This document shows positions 1 to 13,200 of a stretch of DNA of 64,000 nucleotides, piece after piece (the first letter of the stretch is position 1; each line of letters begins with the position of its first letter). Source of the stretch: Acanthaster planci. Taxonomy: Eukaryota; Echinodermata; Asteroidea; Valvatida; Acanthasteridae. Position numbers and translations under genes: made by a program. The notes under the pieces were generated by a model. That model searched no databases, was not told the DNA's origin, and was given only the letters and a program-made list of their open reading frames with translations. The stretch spans positions 9,041,358-9,105,357 of the forward strand of contig NW_019091362.1 in NCBI RefSeq assembly GCF_001949145.1. The letters run 5' to 3'.

Positions 1-916
1 TTGGAGGTCAAGAATTTTTCCAATAGGCCATATGTGGGGTATTAAAGAGAATCAGGCTATTTGCTTTTATCGCTTGGCTGTGGCTTGAAATTACACTTGA
101 CTCTATGGGACTGGTGCTATGGCAGGAGCCACAACCCTAGTCGTGCATAATTTTAAGCTGCAGCTAAGTACTTAAGGCGCGGCTTTAAAAATCACGTATA
201 ATGCAGTGGCTGCTGTGTTCCAATGAAAAGCCTAAATTCCAGAAGGGCGCACGCACAATTGTCTTGAGCTATATGTCTCTTAACAATTCCAAGATCAAGT
301 CAAATTTCAACTGGCCAGTGCACCAGACATTATTATCCTGACATAGACTTGAGGATAAGTTGCTTGATTTTTTTGTCCTTAAAGGGCCCTGTTTTTTACA
401 AGATTAGAACATGAAAAAGGGACAATGTCTTCGTCTTTAAGTCATTCAACTTCATGTCTATTGTCTACCCACATTGTCAGAGTACATTTTCTAAACTTCA
501 AGTTGTTTTTGAATGACCGTAAGCAGAGCTTTCCCAACAAAAAGTCAAACATGCCATTTCAAAGTTTGCGAGTCTCATATTGTGCTGGAAAAAAATCAAT
601 CCTGATGTAAACCCCAAGTCATGAAAAAAATTGTTTTCTAAGGTGTCACATGCAATCGTATTCACAGACCTTTTCCCAGAACTACTTGTATGTGTATTCT
701 CATAATTCTGGCAATTATTCTGTTTAAGGCCATTTAACCAGCTTAGGACCATGTACTTGTATCTTGTAAAGTGTTTCAACACAGCACCAATGTAGTTTTA
801 ATGGGCGGTAAGCCTGCCCTGGTTATGAAAATGGGTCTTTGGCCATTCAGTGACCAGAAGAGGAGATTTAAAAGTGCTGTTTTTTCACTGGGGTGATCAT
901 TTTTTTATTTTTCTAG
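1..916. other. Upstream or intronic DNA of the methyltransferase gene
   Basis: No coding exon, RNA gene or recognisable repeat could be supported here. The stretch is AT-rich and ends in a pyrimidine tract and TAG acceptor at 914-916 that opens the first recognisable methyltransferase exon. The short open frames in it lack family features. The missing first residues of the methyltransferase may be encoded here or outside the window. Confidence 0.5.
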
Positions 917-2892
917 ATTCAGTACTGGATCAAAACAAAAATCTACCTTTCCACGAGCCGAGATTGCCATGGAGATGATAGATACTACCACCATTCCGTC
1001 ATAATGCGCAACATCGACAAGCTAAATCTTCGACCAGACGATGTCATGTTAGACGTGGGTTGTAGCACAGGTGAAGAGACGAAGGCATTGGCATCGAAAG
1101 TCGGTAGTGCAACGGGTAAATAGGCTGCTTGTGATTCTTGATTGAAAGTCTTTGCTGATTGCAAATATATGTACATGAGCACATGCTAACAGATAGACAC
1201 AGCCATAGCCGTTATGGTCAAAGAGAATTGCTTTCAACAGACCTTTTACCTCCAGATGACTTCACCCCAGTACTTATTATAATGTTAATGCCAGTAAATT
1301 TTCACTGTTTTTCATTTGTTTTTGTTTTTCCACACATAAACCTCAGCATGCACCTTTAATTTCATAAACACTAAAGTCAGCTGCTCAAATGTTATGTAAA
1401 ATGCTGAATCACCAAAATCCATGGATGAAGGCTTTGATGTGTATCCAATGAAATGAATCCGTTGTTCTTTTGAAAACAGGCATTGACTCTTCGGAGGAGA
1501 TGGTAGCCTTCGCTCGGGCAAACAACCTTGCACCCAACGTTAGTTACAGTTTGGGAGATGCACAGACCATCGGGAACCACCCCGAGTGGCAGGAGAGGTT
1601 TGACAAAGCTGTCAGCTTTTTTGTTCTCCACTGGTGTCCGGACCACGCTGAGGCACTCAGGAACATTCTGGCTTGCCTCAAGCCAGGGGGCGAGGCACTG
1701 CTCATCGTGATTAACCGAACAACACTGATCTCCGAGGTTCACAGGTTCTTGAACAGTCATGTGAAGTGGGGACACTATGTAACAGTAAGCCAAACGTTGA
1801 TAAAGGATGGAACGTCCAGTGTGTTAAGGGTGGCAGAGTACACGAGGCTATTATGAATGCAGATCCAAAATATTAGAGACGTGGATTTTTAACTAAAAGT
1901 AATTTGTTAGACGAGGGCCATGGCCTCCCTCCTGAAAGAAGCAGAAATATGTTTATGAAAAACAATAGAATAAAGACATTCTTTTAGTTTATTTTATTTG
2001 CCTTCCTTCTAGAAGCATGAACAGTCTAAGAAATAGCCCCTTAAATGTAATCTCACCCCTCAGAAAGCCATAAAAGGTTACAAAAAACTTTCTTCCCAAC
2101 CCCCTCAAAAAAAGGATCTGGATCCACCCATTTAAGTACGTATTTGGATGTTTAACATCAGTTGATGTACACGTAATTTTCCCTTTTTCCAGGGCTTTGA
2201 GAATACGTACTCCTTTTGGGATCGTTCCGTCGCAGAAACCGAGGAGCTGTTGGCAACGTGCGGTTGGACAAACCTGCGATGTGAAATCCAACACCATTTG
2301 CCTAGCACAGAGTTTCAAACAAAACGTAAGCTGAGAACTCATTTTACGAGAGGTCTGTTCTGGGAAGTATAACCGTCAAGACCCATCACCAGGGCCAGTT
2401 CCGATCCTGCTCTCCGAATTCAATTTCATTTTATTGCGCACTCTAGAATGGAAAGTCCCACCCTATGTTTCAGTTGGGCGGAAAACCAGAGAGAAATTTT
2501 CATGCATGTTTAATCAACATTATGTAGCAAGTGAGATTTCTTGCACAGAAGAAGATAGCGATTTGCACCATTAGCTTCCATAACTTTCATTCATTTCTCT
2601 ATTTTCCTTCATTATTCTCTGGCAACGTTCCGGGTCAAAATGCAGTACACGTACTGGATTGTTTTCAACTACAAATTCTTTGTTTCAAATGAAAGCTTAT
2701 CAATCTGTTTCCTTTGCAGTATTCATGAAGACCTCACTGGGAATATCATCGCTAATACCGGAGTCAGAACAGGAGGCGTATTTTGAGGATATCTGGCAAT
2801 GGGCATTGTCTCGATACGAGGTTGAGACTCAAGCTGGGTATGTTTTCCTCCCTATAGACCTGATGGTAATGCAAGCTTCTAAGCCGCTCTGA
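917..2892 (+). CDS. JHAMT-like SAM-dependent methyltransferase (5' end unresolved)
   Basis: Four exons join in one frame: 917-1115, 1480-1784, 2193-2325 and 2720-2892 (stop TGA 2890-2892), giving about 269 visible residues. Family members are roughly 270-290 residues, so only a short N-terminus seems missing. Seen: a class I methyltransferase motif I (DVGCSTGEET, about residue 46), the acidic loop GIDSSEEM across the exon 1/2 junction, DAQTI, and the post-motif stretch LKPGGEALL. All junctions are GT-AG with matching phase. By family knowledge these enzymes transfer a methyl group from S-adenosylmethionine; insect JHAMT acts on farnesoic or juvenile hormone acid, but related genes occur widely outside arthropods and their substrates are mostly unknown. 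No substrate can be read from this sequence. An AATAAA at 3018-3023 is a plausible poly(A) signal. It lies in tandem with the downstream EF-hand gene with no sign of shared function. Similarity to JHAMT-like proteins is by recalled pattern, not by search. Confidence 0.8.
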
Positions 2893-5475
2893 AGTAGCCA
2901 ACTTTCTGCAGTGCTCTGCGTCCTGTTGAGCAATGTCTGCCAAGTCTGCATATTATGTGCGTTCTGAAGACGTTTTCTATATTTATACAGATTTTTAGGG
3001 AAGGTAGTTTTGTAGTTAATAAATTATAATGATATGTAATAAAATATACTTAGTCTTATAAAAAGAATATGTAATTATGCATATAAAACGATGTAATAAT
3101 AAGATATACTCTCTGACTGAAGAGTATAATCTTAGGAGGAAAAACATACTGGTAATGATCCACACTTCCCTCCAGGTGATACTCACGAGCAGTTTTGCCT
3201 GGGCTATTAGCAAGGGAATACCAAGATAAATATTCTTATTTCAAATTCATTAGCTTGGCGAGAAAATGTGAGGGGACTTTTTTTTTACTGAAAATGGGGG
3301 CGTACTCAAAGATTATTAGAGGGGGCAGGGGCGCATGCTTCCCTAGGAAAGTGTTAATAAAATCCTGCAATCCTGAAATCTGGTGCATTTAAATATCCCC
3401 CAAGTCGACTCCCAGACTTCTGTTTTGTGGTTGTTTTTATCCGTGAAACAATGGAGGATTACATGAAGACTGGCTAGGGGGAGGTATTCAAACCCCCAGG
3501 TTTCCTCCACCCCAAGCTTTGCTCCAAGACCCTATGATCAGTTCGTCTCTTATGAATATAGCGCCCTCTAATGGTAATGCTAGTTGGTTGTGCTCGACAT
3601 CGACAGCGCATGTCGTCTCCACGGTCCGGCGTGTTCAGTGCAGTGCAATGGCCGAAACAGTAAAACCAGTCTTGGGGCAAGACTGCCCCCACGTACTCTT
3701 TATAAATAAATAGCAAATGCTCCCTTGCCCGGCTGTAGGAATCCGAAGATGGGGGGGGGGGGAGAATGGCACCTGGGGCTGGACATTTTGTGGTGCTGAG
3801 CATGGAAGAAACCTCCAACCCAATTTCCAGGTTGTCGTAGGCTACACGAAGGCCAACGGAATACAATGTAGGCCGAGTTCTTTGATTCAGCATTATAATA
3901 AGCCAGCATCTGGGCTCATTTGTATGATCATACCCATCCTGCAACTTGACAGAACATCAAGCGATAGGTGATTATTTTTTTCCCAATTCCCCCTTGAACG
4001 TCCAATTTAGTTTTGTGATACCTCCGTGGCCATCATTTATGTGGTTGTTTAGACCTATCGATCGATCATAGTGCAAATATTATCGCGTCCGAGCAAACAC
4101 TAGAGATGGAGCGTGATTAATGCTAGTCTGCAAGTCAGCCGTGAATGAATGCTTTGCTGTCAGTATCACTGTTGGAGAAGAGACTAACACGGAGGATTTG
4201 TAGAAGTGAATTTTCTTCTTAAATATAATGTCAATTTGTCTCAGGGGCTAACTTTTCTCTGTGTATTGATTTTTTTGTCTTTAACTGTCACCGTATATAT
4301 TCTTTTTTAAACATTTGTTTTTATTCTAAACAGAGACCAACTCTTTTTATTCTTTACGGTTATCTGAGAAAGCTGGTTCACAGTTTTATAAAGGCATTCT
4401 TTTATGTAAAATTAAAGATGTAAAATAAATGAGTAGATTACGATAAGTGTAAATCATGAAGAAGTTATTCAGTCTACTGTATTCCTTTCTTTAACGAACG
4501 ATAAACTTGCACTGTGCCATGTGTTGTGTAAGTGCTCATTGTTAGCGTGAAATCTTCAGTGTTGTCATTTCATGCATGTGTGCCTGGGAAAGAGACTATG
4601 GACAAGCTTCTCATACGCCAGCATCCATAGTTACCTCCCATTGGTATTGCTTTGTTATGTGGACGAAAGGAGGAATATTGACATAGTGCTATAGTGTTGT
4701 AAATCACAGGATATGCCCACGAGGCACAGTCATTAAAAATCAGTTACCTTCGCCGGGTTTCATTTCACTGAACCTACCACTGAATTATGCTTACTGCACC
4801 ATCTGCATGAATAATTTGGGTGCGAGTTAGCAACACTGATGTGGGTGGTCCATCGTTGGATACGAATTACTGTTGACGTCCTACCATGTATTCTTATCAT
4901 GAAAACAAGTTCATTTCTACCAGGTAGGTTAAATCCCTTTTTTAATATCACGCTGTCAACGTCAGGCTCACTAGTGAGATGTGGCCTTGTGTGTTTTCTG
5001 CATTTGCCAAACGTCTTTATCAAGCAACTACCTTGAGATATTTCTTTGATCACACGTGTGTCCAACGTCAAAACCTTCACACTCCACAAATCTAAAACAA
5101 AATGTGAAGACACTTCTAGGAACTCCATGATAAAACGATTCCCCTGTCGCAAGCATGCGACACCTGAGCTGTACAACAGTCTCATAAGAAGACGAACTTA
5201 TGTAACCTTAAATGCTGTTCTGGTACGCCTATGGCGTATGAGTCAATCATCGGCGTAGTTTATGCCGTTTTTTCCCTCAAGGAATATGCTAAAAATGCAC
5301 ACCAGGAATTAAGTGTGGAAATCCCCCATCTAAGTGTATAGATAAATAGTGACGAACAACAATTAACAAATTTTACGCAATATGAACATGAGCTTAAGAA
5401 CTCCGACTGACATGGTGACGTCATTTTTAAATTACAGGCAAGCCCGGAATTGCTAATATAACAGGCTTTTAAAAA
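2893..5475. other. Intergenic region between methyltransferase and centrin-like gene
   Basis: Contains the probable 3' UTR of the methyltransferase, an AT-rich segment (about 3000-3150), a run of 12 G at 3751-3762, and otherwise unremarkable sequence. Several overlapping short open frames on both strands at 3470-3970 lack any recognisable motif and were not accepted as genes. No RNA gene was seen. Confidence 0.5.
3018..3023 (+). terminator. Candidate poly(A) signal of the methyltransferase gene
   Basis: AATAAA lies 126 bases after the stop codon in an AT-rich stretch. A second AATAAA-like site follows at about 3037. It is the first canonical hexamer seen downstream. Transcript evidence would be needed to confirm use. 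Confidence 0.5.
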
Positions 5476-8400
5476 ATGGAGTTTCCTAGAGACAAGAACC
5501 GAGCAAATCGGAAAGCTTTTTCATCGAGTTCCAACGAATCAACGAAGAAAACAACAAACGCACTAAAGAAGTATCGGCAACGAGAACTCAAAGATGACCA
5601 TCGAGTGATAGTCTTGACGACCCCCGGCCTAAGGTGGCCAAACAAGCGCTGGACAACATTGAAAGTGAACATAAAATGAACCAGGTGGACGCCAAAATCC
5701 AAGGGGAGCTCACACCACAGGAAATTCGGGATTTGAAAGATGTGTTTGATACATTCGACAAGGAGCATCGCGGGTGAGCCCACAATTCCCTAAAGACACA
5801 AAGAATGAAATTGCATGGGTTTGGTTACATGACTTTGAAAATCGCTGGAATAAATGCTCGAGATTCGTCACATTTACAGCTCTGTATCTTTGGGATCCTG
5901 AATAAGAAACCATATATATTCAGCGTATAAAGCTGTTCCACAAATTTCTGCCTAGGATATTACATACAGTATTTTCGCTGAACGCCACAAAATCACGAGA
6001 AAGACTTTCTTTTCTTCTTTCGACAATTGTAAATCAACAGCAACCCCTCCCCTAAAAAAGTGGGGGTTTCTGTTTTCAAGAAGATTAGTGCACTTAATGG
6101 GGCTCAGAAGGATACACAACTTGCCCGCCATGCACCCACTTTATGGCGAGCCATTCGATCTTATGTCATTTGTGGAACAATTTTGTGACAAATTTCATTT
6201 AAAAATGTCCTGCACAGCTGGTGTAGTACTCGGATAGGGCGGAATATGATTACTTACAAACACGAATAAAATCCTTCCTTGATTACAGATTTATCGATGC
6301 CGACGACTTGCGCCGAGCGCTGAGGGTAATGGGCTTCAAAGTCACTCAAGATGACTTGACAGAAATGATTGGTAAGAAAATATCCCCACAGTTACCTCTA
6401 AATGTGGATTTCACAAAAACCTGATCTTATTTGTCTCCATTGTTTTTTAATGATTGCTACCGATGGACGAAATGTGTCCCTAGGGTTGGCAGCGACCGTC
6501 ACAGTTTAAGACACAAGTGCATATGGCAGTAAAAAAAAATGAACACCTGGCAAAATGCCAACAATACAAAATAAACTGTCAAGCATGTTAGCAACATAAA
6601 GGCAGAAAGTCACTCTCACTAGATCAGATGAAGAGATAGCAAAGTGACTTGCCAAAAGTATACCCAAACAATTAATGTTCTGTTTATTTTTGCTCCACAG
6701 CCGACGTTCATGGGAAGACAGTCCCTCGTCGGTGAGTCTGCCACGGTCCATCTTTGCTCGTAACGATATCGGAAGTTATATAATCGAAGGAGAAAGACTT
6801 TTAGTTCATGGATTCTTTTATATTAACCGTGATTAACACTGCACTGGTAAATGCGCAGCAGTGCTTAGACAAAACACCAAAAGGGTCCAGGATCACTTAA
6901 ATTAAGACACATTCCGTTTAGGTCTATGGGCCCGTTAGGCCAGTCGTTATGAATGTCATCTCTTGTCGCAAAGAGGCAGCTCGACCTTTTTGTCTTTCAG
7001 AACACACAAATTAATTTCGTTTTCGGCAACTTTGAAATTCCTTTCATCTAAATCATTTTTATCATTTAAACGCGTTGGCATTTTTTTTAATTTGAATTTC
7101 GTCATTTGTGTTGGCAGCGAAGTCACGTTTGAGCAGTTTCTGGAGCTCGTGGTGTACAAACAAGGGGACGCGAGGGATGTATACGCCGAGCTTGAACATG
7201 TAGGTGTGCATGCTTCATGGGTGAAATCAAGCTGTATACAAATTAATCTAAAGACCATTTCTTCGGACAGAATTCCGTATACGGACGTCACTAACTTTTC
7301 CCTATAGTTACCTATTAGCCATTTCAAAGCAATAACACGACCTCTAAGGTGAAATTTAGCAGGGAAATTATTGAGGCATTAACGTCGAAAACTGAATTTT
7401 TCAGACTAGTTTCATAGAGTTTGTGTACAGGCTGTCAACCGGCGTCACTGTTTCCAAATTGCTTTCAAAATGTCAACATGGCAAATGTGAAATAGGCCTA
7501 GTTGCGGTCTCAACTCTCAAGGATTTTATGGAACTGTTAATTTGCTGCTATGAGAGACGCTTGAGGAGTTGATGTTGGAGCATTAATGCTATCGGGCAAG
7601 GATACGAATAAACCAAAGGGGAGTTGGGATCGCACTGACTGACAGTACGAGTACACTTTCCTGTACTATTACCACACTACAAGGAGCTTACCTTTGCTAA
7701 TTCTCTTCGTCCAAATCACTTCCAGTGATCCGTAGAGTCAAATTTCATTCCACATTTGCCTCTCAGAAGTCCATGCTAAGATTTGCTGTCCGCAACGTTA
7801 ATTCCAGTTAGTTCCTATATATGTCACTTCATGCTACGACTGCCGGCCGATTGTCGTGTTCTTCTTTAAATTCCGTGCACACGACAAAATGGCGCACTAC
7901 CACTCAGCAGTTTGGCACGCCCGAGGCATTCAGCTTCTTATGTAACCCCAAAAGACACCTTTTTATTCTGTAAAACCGGGAGAGAGATTACTGCGTGGAA
8001 CAGCCAGGTCTTGTACCACTAAACATTTCAAATGTAAGGCATGATTTCCCAAAGTAACAGTCTTGTACGCGGCATTTAGGTCTGTACTGTGCTTTGTCGC
8101 GATGATGCCGACTATACAAAGCCTTTTGTTCAAAGGAATGATGCTGTTGAACTTGGTATCTGTCATTTTTCTCACAGTGAGATTACAGTATTTGAGTAGG
8201 CAGTGACTACTTTGAGTAGTCACTGAGAGCGTGGGCTTTGCAAATAGCAATATCGGTGTTTCACGCTCAGGAATCCAATCATTTCTTCAAAACCAATAAA
8301 ATCCTGCTGTTTTCTAGTCATGCATATTCTTGTCTATTTTATTTCCAGGGTTTCAGGATGATGGACATAGGTAAGTCTTGTCTGTATATCTAGATAACGT

Positions 8401-8917
8401 GATAATAAACATTTCATTAAAATCTTCGCCTGTGATCAGAGTTGAAGTCGAGTCCATCACAAGTCTCTTCAAAATTCCAGTCACAAGGCCTGTCATAAAT
8501 AACAGGGTGAACGACAAAAGAATGCTTTTGTCATAGTTCATGTGAATAGCTTGCGATTGATGATAAATGACTTGTGATAGACTTACATGGACTTGCAAGG
8601 ACTTGTGATTGACTCGAATACAACACTGCCGGTGATGCACCCACCATTATAGATTAAGGCCTCACAGTGGTAATTCACATCAATACATATTCCTTTTGTA
8701 ATTCATTTAAGACGTCCAACCCATAATCGATTCTCTTTTGACAGGTGAGAAGGGCCATCTGACCTTTGATGACATCAAGAAGGCATCTCAGGCGGCAGGA
8801 CTGAAGTTCCGCGACAGCACGATCCGGGACATGATGGATGAAGCAGACACCAACGGTGATGACCTAATAAGCAAGGAAGAGTTCTTCCAAGTTATGCTGC
8901 AGACCAACCTGTTTTAG
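5476..8917 (+). CDS. Centrin/caltractin-like EF-hand protein with a 5' frame break
   Basis: Exons 5476(or 5676)-5773, 6289-6371, 6701-6731, 7118-7199, 8349-8370 and 8745-8917 (stop TAG 8915-8917) join cleanly. From the ATG at 5676 the product is 162 residues, close to the usual centrin length of about 170. Four EF-hand units follow the centrin plan: hand 1 has loop DKEHRGFIDADD (residues 28-39), hand 2 (around ADVHGKTVP) is degenerate, hand 3 has DIGEKGHLTFDD, and hand 4 has DTNGDDLISKEE (140-151), the most canonical calcium site although Asp replaces the usual Gly at loop position 6. The terminus TNLF resembles the centrin TSLY end. An earlier ATG at 5476 opens a basic, Ser/Lys-rich 67-codon frame that runs into a stop at 5677-5679, one base out of phase with the EF-hand frame; one extra base in the C run 5621-5625 would give 229 residues. 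Two exons are very short (31 and 22 nt). By family knowledge centrins act at centrioles and basal bodies; this divergent member could have another role. Confidence 0.8.
8437..8628. mobile_element. Foldback (MITE-like) element, GTCGAG family copy 1
   Basis: About 192 bp in intron 5 of the centrin-like gene. The ends are inverted: CAGAGTTGAAGTCGAG on the left and CTCGAATACAACACTG on the right, each followed inward by CACAAG/CTTGTG sequence. The interior shares a core (ACAAAAGAATGCTTTTGTC, then AGTTCAT and TAGCTTG) with the element at 55132-55356. There is no coding capacity, so it is a non-autonomous element. The family name is unknown. Confidence 0.65.
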
Positions 8918-10209
8918 CCCGGCACTTTTCAGAGTGCTTTGCTGATGCAGTCCCCCATCTCCGACGAGTCCTCTGACGATGTGTCAACGATCTGTGTGCA
9001 GAAAACGCAAAGCCAATTGGACGGCACCAACCTATCTCGAAGGCTGGGTCTCGCTCTCGCGGGAACTAACTGCTTGTGAAGTTGCACCTGGATAAAGCTC
9101 CGAGCGGGAGATAACGAGGATGAAACCCAAATAATTGGCAGTTTCAAGTAACGCGTTTCATGGTCAATCACATTATTTATTGCTATATTCTGTGTTTTTT
9201 AATGAACGACTGTGAACACAAAATAAAAGAATACATGCATTTTCCTGGTATAACTGCTTCCTTCGCAGAACCGATTTAACAGTCTACATTAGTGAACTCA
9301 TAAAACCTCTCTGCATATAAAAATTTTTCAGTAAAATTTGGTCAATACTGTGGTCTTCATTTAATTCAACATTTGGAAGAGTGGTGCACCTTCACAGATA
9401 AAAAACTCTAACCAATAAAAGTTTCGTTTAGATGAGTGACAGAGTACTATGACGTTTGAAAGTTTTTGGTTAATTTGGGTTTTAAGGGGCACATTGTACC
9501 TGTAGATGATAGTTAGTGGTTAGATTTAATTGGGGTGCGTCTTCTTTGGCAAATAAATTCTTAGATGGTCCAAAGTCACCCTCGCACCAGCCGATTCCCT
9601 TCAGTAAGTGTAACGTGACACACCGACTCTTAGGGATGCATATATTGGAAAGCGTGAAGCGATTTAAGATGGACGTACAAAATCTGGACATTCCGACCGT
9701 GCCAAGTATAATGGAGCTGCACGCTGGTTCCCGATCACCCCGATGGAATACCAGTCTCAACCGTTCCATCATTGAAAGAAAAATCTTTACCAACTTCTGA
9801 ATGGGGCGGTAACATCGAGGACAGTGCCATGACTTCTATAAATCAATGGAATATCCAGGTAGAGATCTGTGGTGATTAAGCATTCCACAAAGCTAAGAAA
9901 CAGCTTCAACATCTCAGCCACTACACGGGTGTGTCAAGGGAGATCCCCAATTCGTGTCCTTGTGGGGGAAATGCCAGTACATTGGCCGCAATTTATCTTT
10001 GACAGTTTGGTTTGTTTCATTCAAACTAGATGAACACCAGACGGTTGAGAAGAGAGCAAATGGGGCAAGGGATTAAGAACATTCATCATCCATCAGCCGA
10101 GCTGCCCTACTGATCACTCGAGTTTCGTCCGCACACAGATGGATGCCGCCACGAGGGGCACAGTTCTCGTTTCTTCGAGGCAGATTTTTGGTCTTGGTCT
10201 TTGGACTCT
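8918..10209. other. Intergenic region between convergent centrin-like and rapsyn genes
   Basis: Holds the 3' UTR of the centrin-like gene and presumably that of rapsyn on the opposite strand. Open frames of about 95-100 codons overlap on both strands at 9482-9800, but neither has a recognisable motif and neither was accepted. No RNA gene or clear repeat was found. Confidence 0.5.
9222..9227 (+). terminator. Candidate poly(A) signal of the centrin-like gene
   Basis: AATAAA occurs about 305 bases after the stop codon, followed by T-rich sequence. It is the first canonical hexamer downstream of the stop and would end transcription ahead of the convergent rapsyn gene. Confidence 0.5.
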
Positions 10210-13200
10210 TCAGACAAATATCGGTATTGTTAACACTTTCTTGCAGTTTGGACAGCCCCTGGCCTTGAAGGTGCTGGTCTCTGCACACCTGGGTGGAACA
10301 AATGTGAGGGAAAAAAACCACACACATTTGAGAGTGGAAAGTTACAAAAGATACGTTCCGAGTATGACCGTAAGTTGGTTCCGAGTATGACCGTAAGTTG
10401 GATAATCTCAGAAACTGAGTTCCTTCTTTGGAGTGGTTGATGACCACAACACACTGAAATTACATATTTACTCCTTTGGTATCTCTTTGCACTTTAACCA
10501 AAAGAAGGGCAGCCTTCAAAATTGTTGAAAACTCTGACAGATTAATTAAACAGACGATTTTTCCGTCACCCTTCTGTACGCTTAATTCAGGGATACCTTC
10601 AATTTAAAGGGGTTCGCCACAACCGCCAACAGAAGGCCTCAACCAGCAATGTTTGACAGAACTGGTCAATTAGTTTGACAGAACTGGTCAATTAGGACAT
10701 ACCAGTTTCTGAACCCCATCACACACCCCTTCTCTATCCTTTACCTGGCATGGAAAATGTGACAGCAAGAGAGAACATTCAGGCTGTCCTGACGGCTACC
10801 GATGACCTCGTGGCACACGCCACAGTAGAGGGACAGGTCCCTCAGGCAGCAGTCGAAGGCGGAGGCATGCTGCTGGGAGGCCTTGGTGTTGCCTAAAGCA
10901 CGGTGGAGCTGGTGCATCAGCCAGTGGGACCGCAGCATGCACATCTAAGAAGGGGGAGGCGTGTCAGTGTATCAAGGGGTTCTCTGTACATGATCCACGG
11001 TAAGGGTGGAAATGTTTTCTGCTCACTTGCACCTTGTACGTGTATTTGGATCGTCAACAATAGGTAGTTAATCTAATACCCAGCTTTGTTTCCGCCTCAA
11101 ACTTCATCTCTGGAAGCAATACTCGCTTTTAGGCCACCGATGTTCAATTTAAATAGGACGCGTCAATATTTTGGTCGATAGCATGAATTTCGATGTTTGG
11201 ATGGCAGTATATGACTTATTATTGAGTCTAACTTACTTCCAACTCAAAGTTTTAGCCCAGTTTGGAAATCCGCCATGCATGATTATATGAAGCAATGGTT
11301 TCCATCCCACCAGGTTAAAATTGTGGTTGGAGCATCCTTTTTAGAAACAAAGTAGTGGATTATTCCAAGTACGAACACAGCTGGTGATTTTTATTTACAC
11401 AAAGTTGGAGGCGCTGGTAGATCACCAGAATTTTCTCGCCCTCGTTTGGGCTTATAGGTTTTGAAAATGGTATACCTGAAAATGAGTTTTAAAGCACAGA
11501 ACTGTTTTACCAATGGTGTGTTCTTGTTTTACGTATACTCGAACATTAAATCTATCTTCAAATTCAAGGCATCCTTCACTTACATCGTCGCCTAATTCAT
11601 GGGCCGTTAAAGACTGATAATGAAGATGTATATGGGTGTGTTATGTCTACCAGTGCATTTGCTGACAATTTGTCTCGTGTTATCGAACACCTTCCCTGTC
11701 AAGGATGATGTGCGGCTAATATTACTTACTTTATTTCCAATGGCAGAGGCGATGTCTAAAGCCTGAGTATTGACGTCAAGAGCCTAATCCAACAAAGCCA
11801 AAAACACGAGGGTCAAAAACACTGACACAAACCTCTCGTCCACTTTCACCAGAAAAAGCAGAAAGAGCTTGAAGTCGAATTTATCGCTGCACATTTTTTC
11901 TACTGTCAACAAAGCCCAACGACGGTGGAAGCAAAGCGGAATCAAGAAGTCGGGATTTAGTTTCAGTGAGAATACCAGTGTGGTATCGAAATGGAACAAA
12001 AGCATAAGGGTTCGGGCAGTGCCTTTCCAAACATTCTTTACACTGACATTTGAACTATGATAACAGACCTTTGAGTAATTTGCACGACAGGCTTGTGTCC
12101 TCAAAAACTGAACGTCTCTGTTTATTTCAACTTTCTCTCTCACCTTCTGAAAATGCTTCATTAAGACTAACGTTTTGGCCATTCCCGATAGGACCTGAAG
12201 TTGTCCTAGTCTGTCGCCTACTTCAACCGCAATACTCAGCGACGACTCGTAGCGTGGGTACGCCCTCTGTCGATCAAAAGTCACCAAAACAAAAGCAGAC
12301 AGTGAGGGGAAAAATGGTGGATTAAACAGAAATAAAAGACAAGTCATTTTATGAAATAGAATACAAGATATGCTCAAAAGTAAATTCTGCTAGGCTGGTC
12401 CTCAATCTTGCGACAAAAAGGCCAAAATCTCATGGCAAATTTGCTTGGTTTTCTTATAGTTTCAAGTCATTCAATTTCCCGAACAAAAAGTGTTCTAATA
12501 AACACCCCTCCCCCAAAAGTACACGTGGTATTCATGATCTGCACACGATAAGGAAAGTGTCTTGCAAAACTTTGACTGGCGCAGCGCCCGCTATAGTCAG
12601 CTATTTACATAAGCAATCACTGAAAGACAAGACCAAGAATGTATTTTCGTTAATCGTCGGCGCGGCGGCGTGTTTATTTAATCTGGAATTCGGGAATGAT
12701 AAGACGATCTAGATTTCTTCAGGCGAGTGACTCAGCTCTCCAAAATAACTTGATATGTATATTTAGCTTTCGAGATTTATCAAGAGCCCGAGGTGTGGGA
12801 TACATCACATTTTAATGGATTTCCACGTTCCTACCGGGTCGCTGGATTCTCTTTGCTCTCATGTCCTGCGCATTTGCGCATCTTAGCTCAGTGCGATGTA
12901 CTTGTATAGTCCTTTGGCCCAAATAACAGAAGCTGAGCGTTCATAACGAAGAGTGAATTCTACAGTTATAATCATTCTGATCAAACCGTCGTAAACAGGC
13001 ATTGATCCAACAGTGAGTTATGCAATACCGGTAGCTCAAAGACATTGAAAAAAGACCGGGTTGGATGGATGGGAATCATAGGACCGTCTGTGGAAGTGGA
13101 ATAACTATTTTTGGTTCTGTTTTAAAGAGTTGATGCAGTGGAAGCCGCCACGAACAACTTTGCAAATCAATCCTTAATTTAGGTCTGTATTTTACGCATC

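Noticed and set aside
9482-9800. Overlapping frames of about 95-103 codons on both strands
   Set aside because: Neither shows a family motif; both being open argues for chance.
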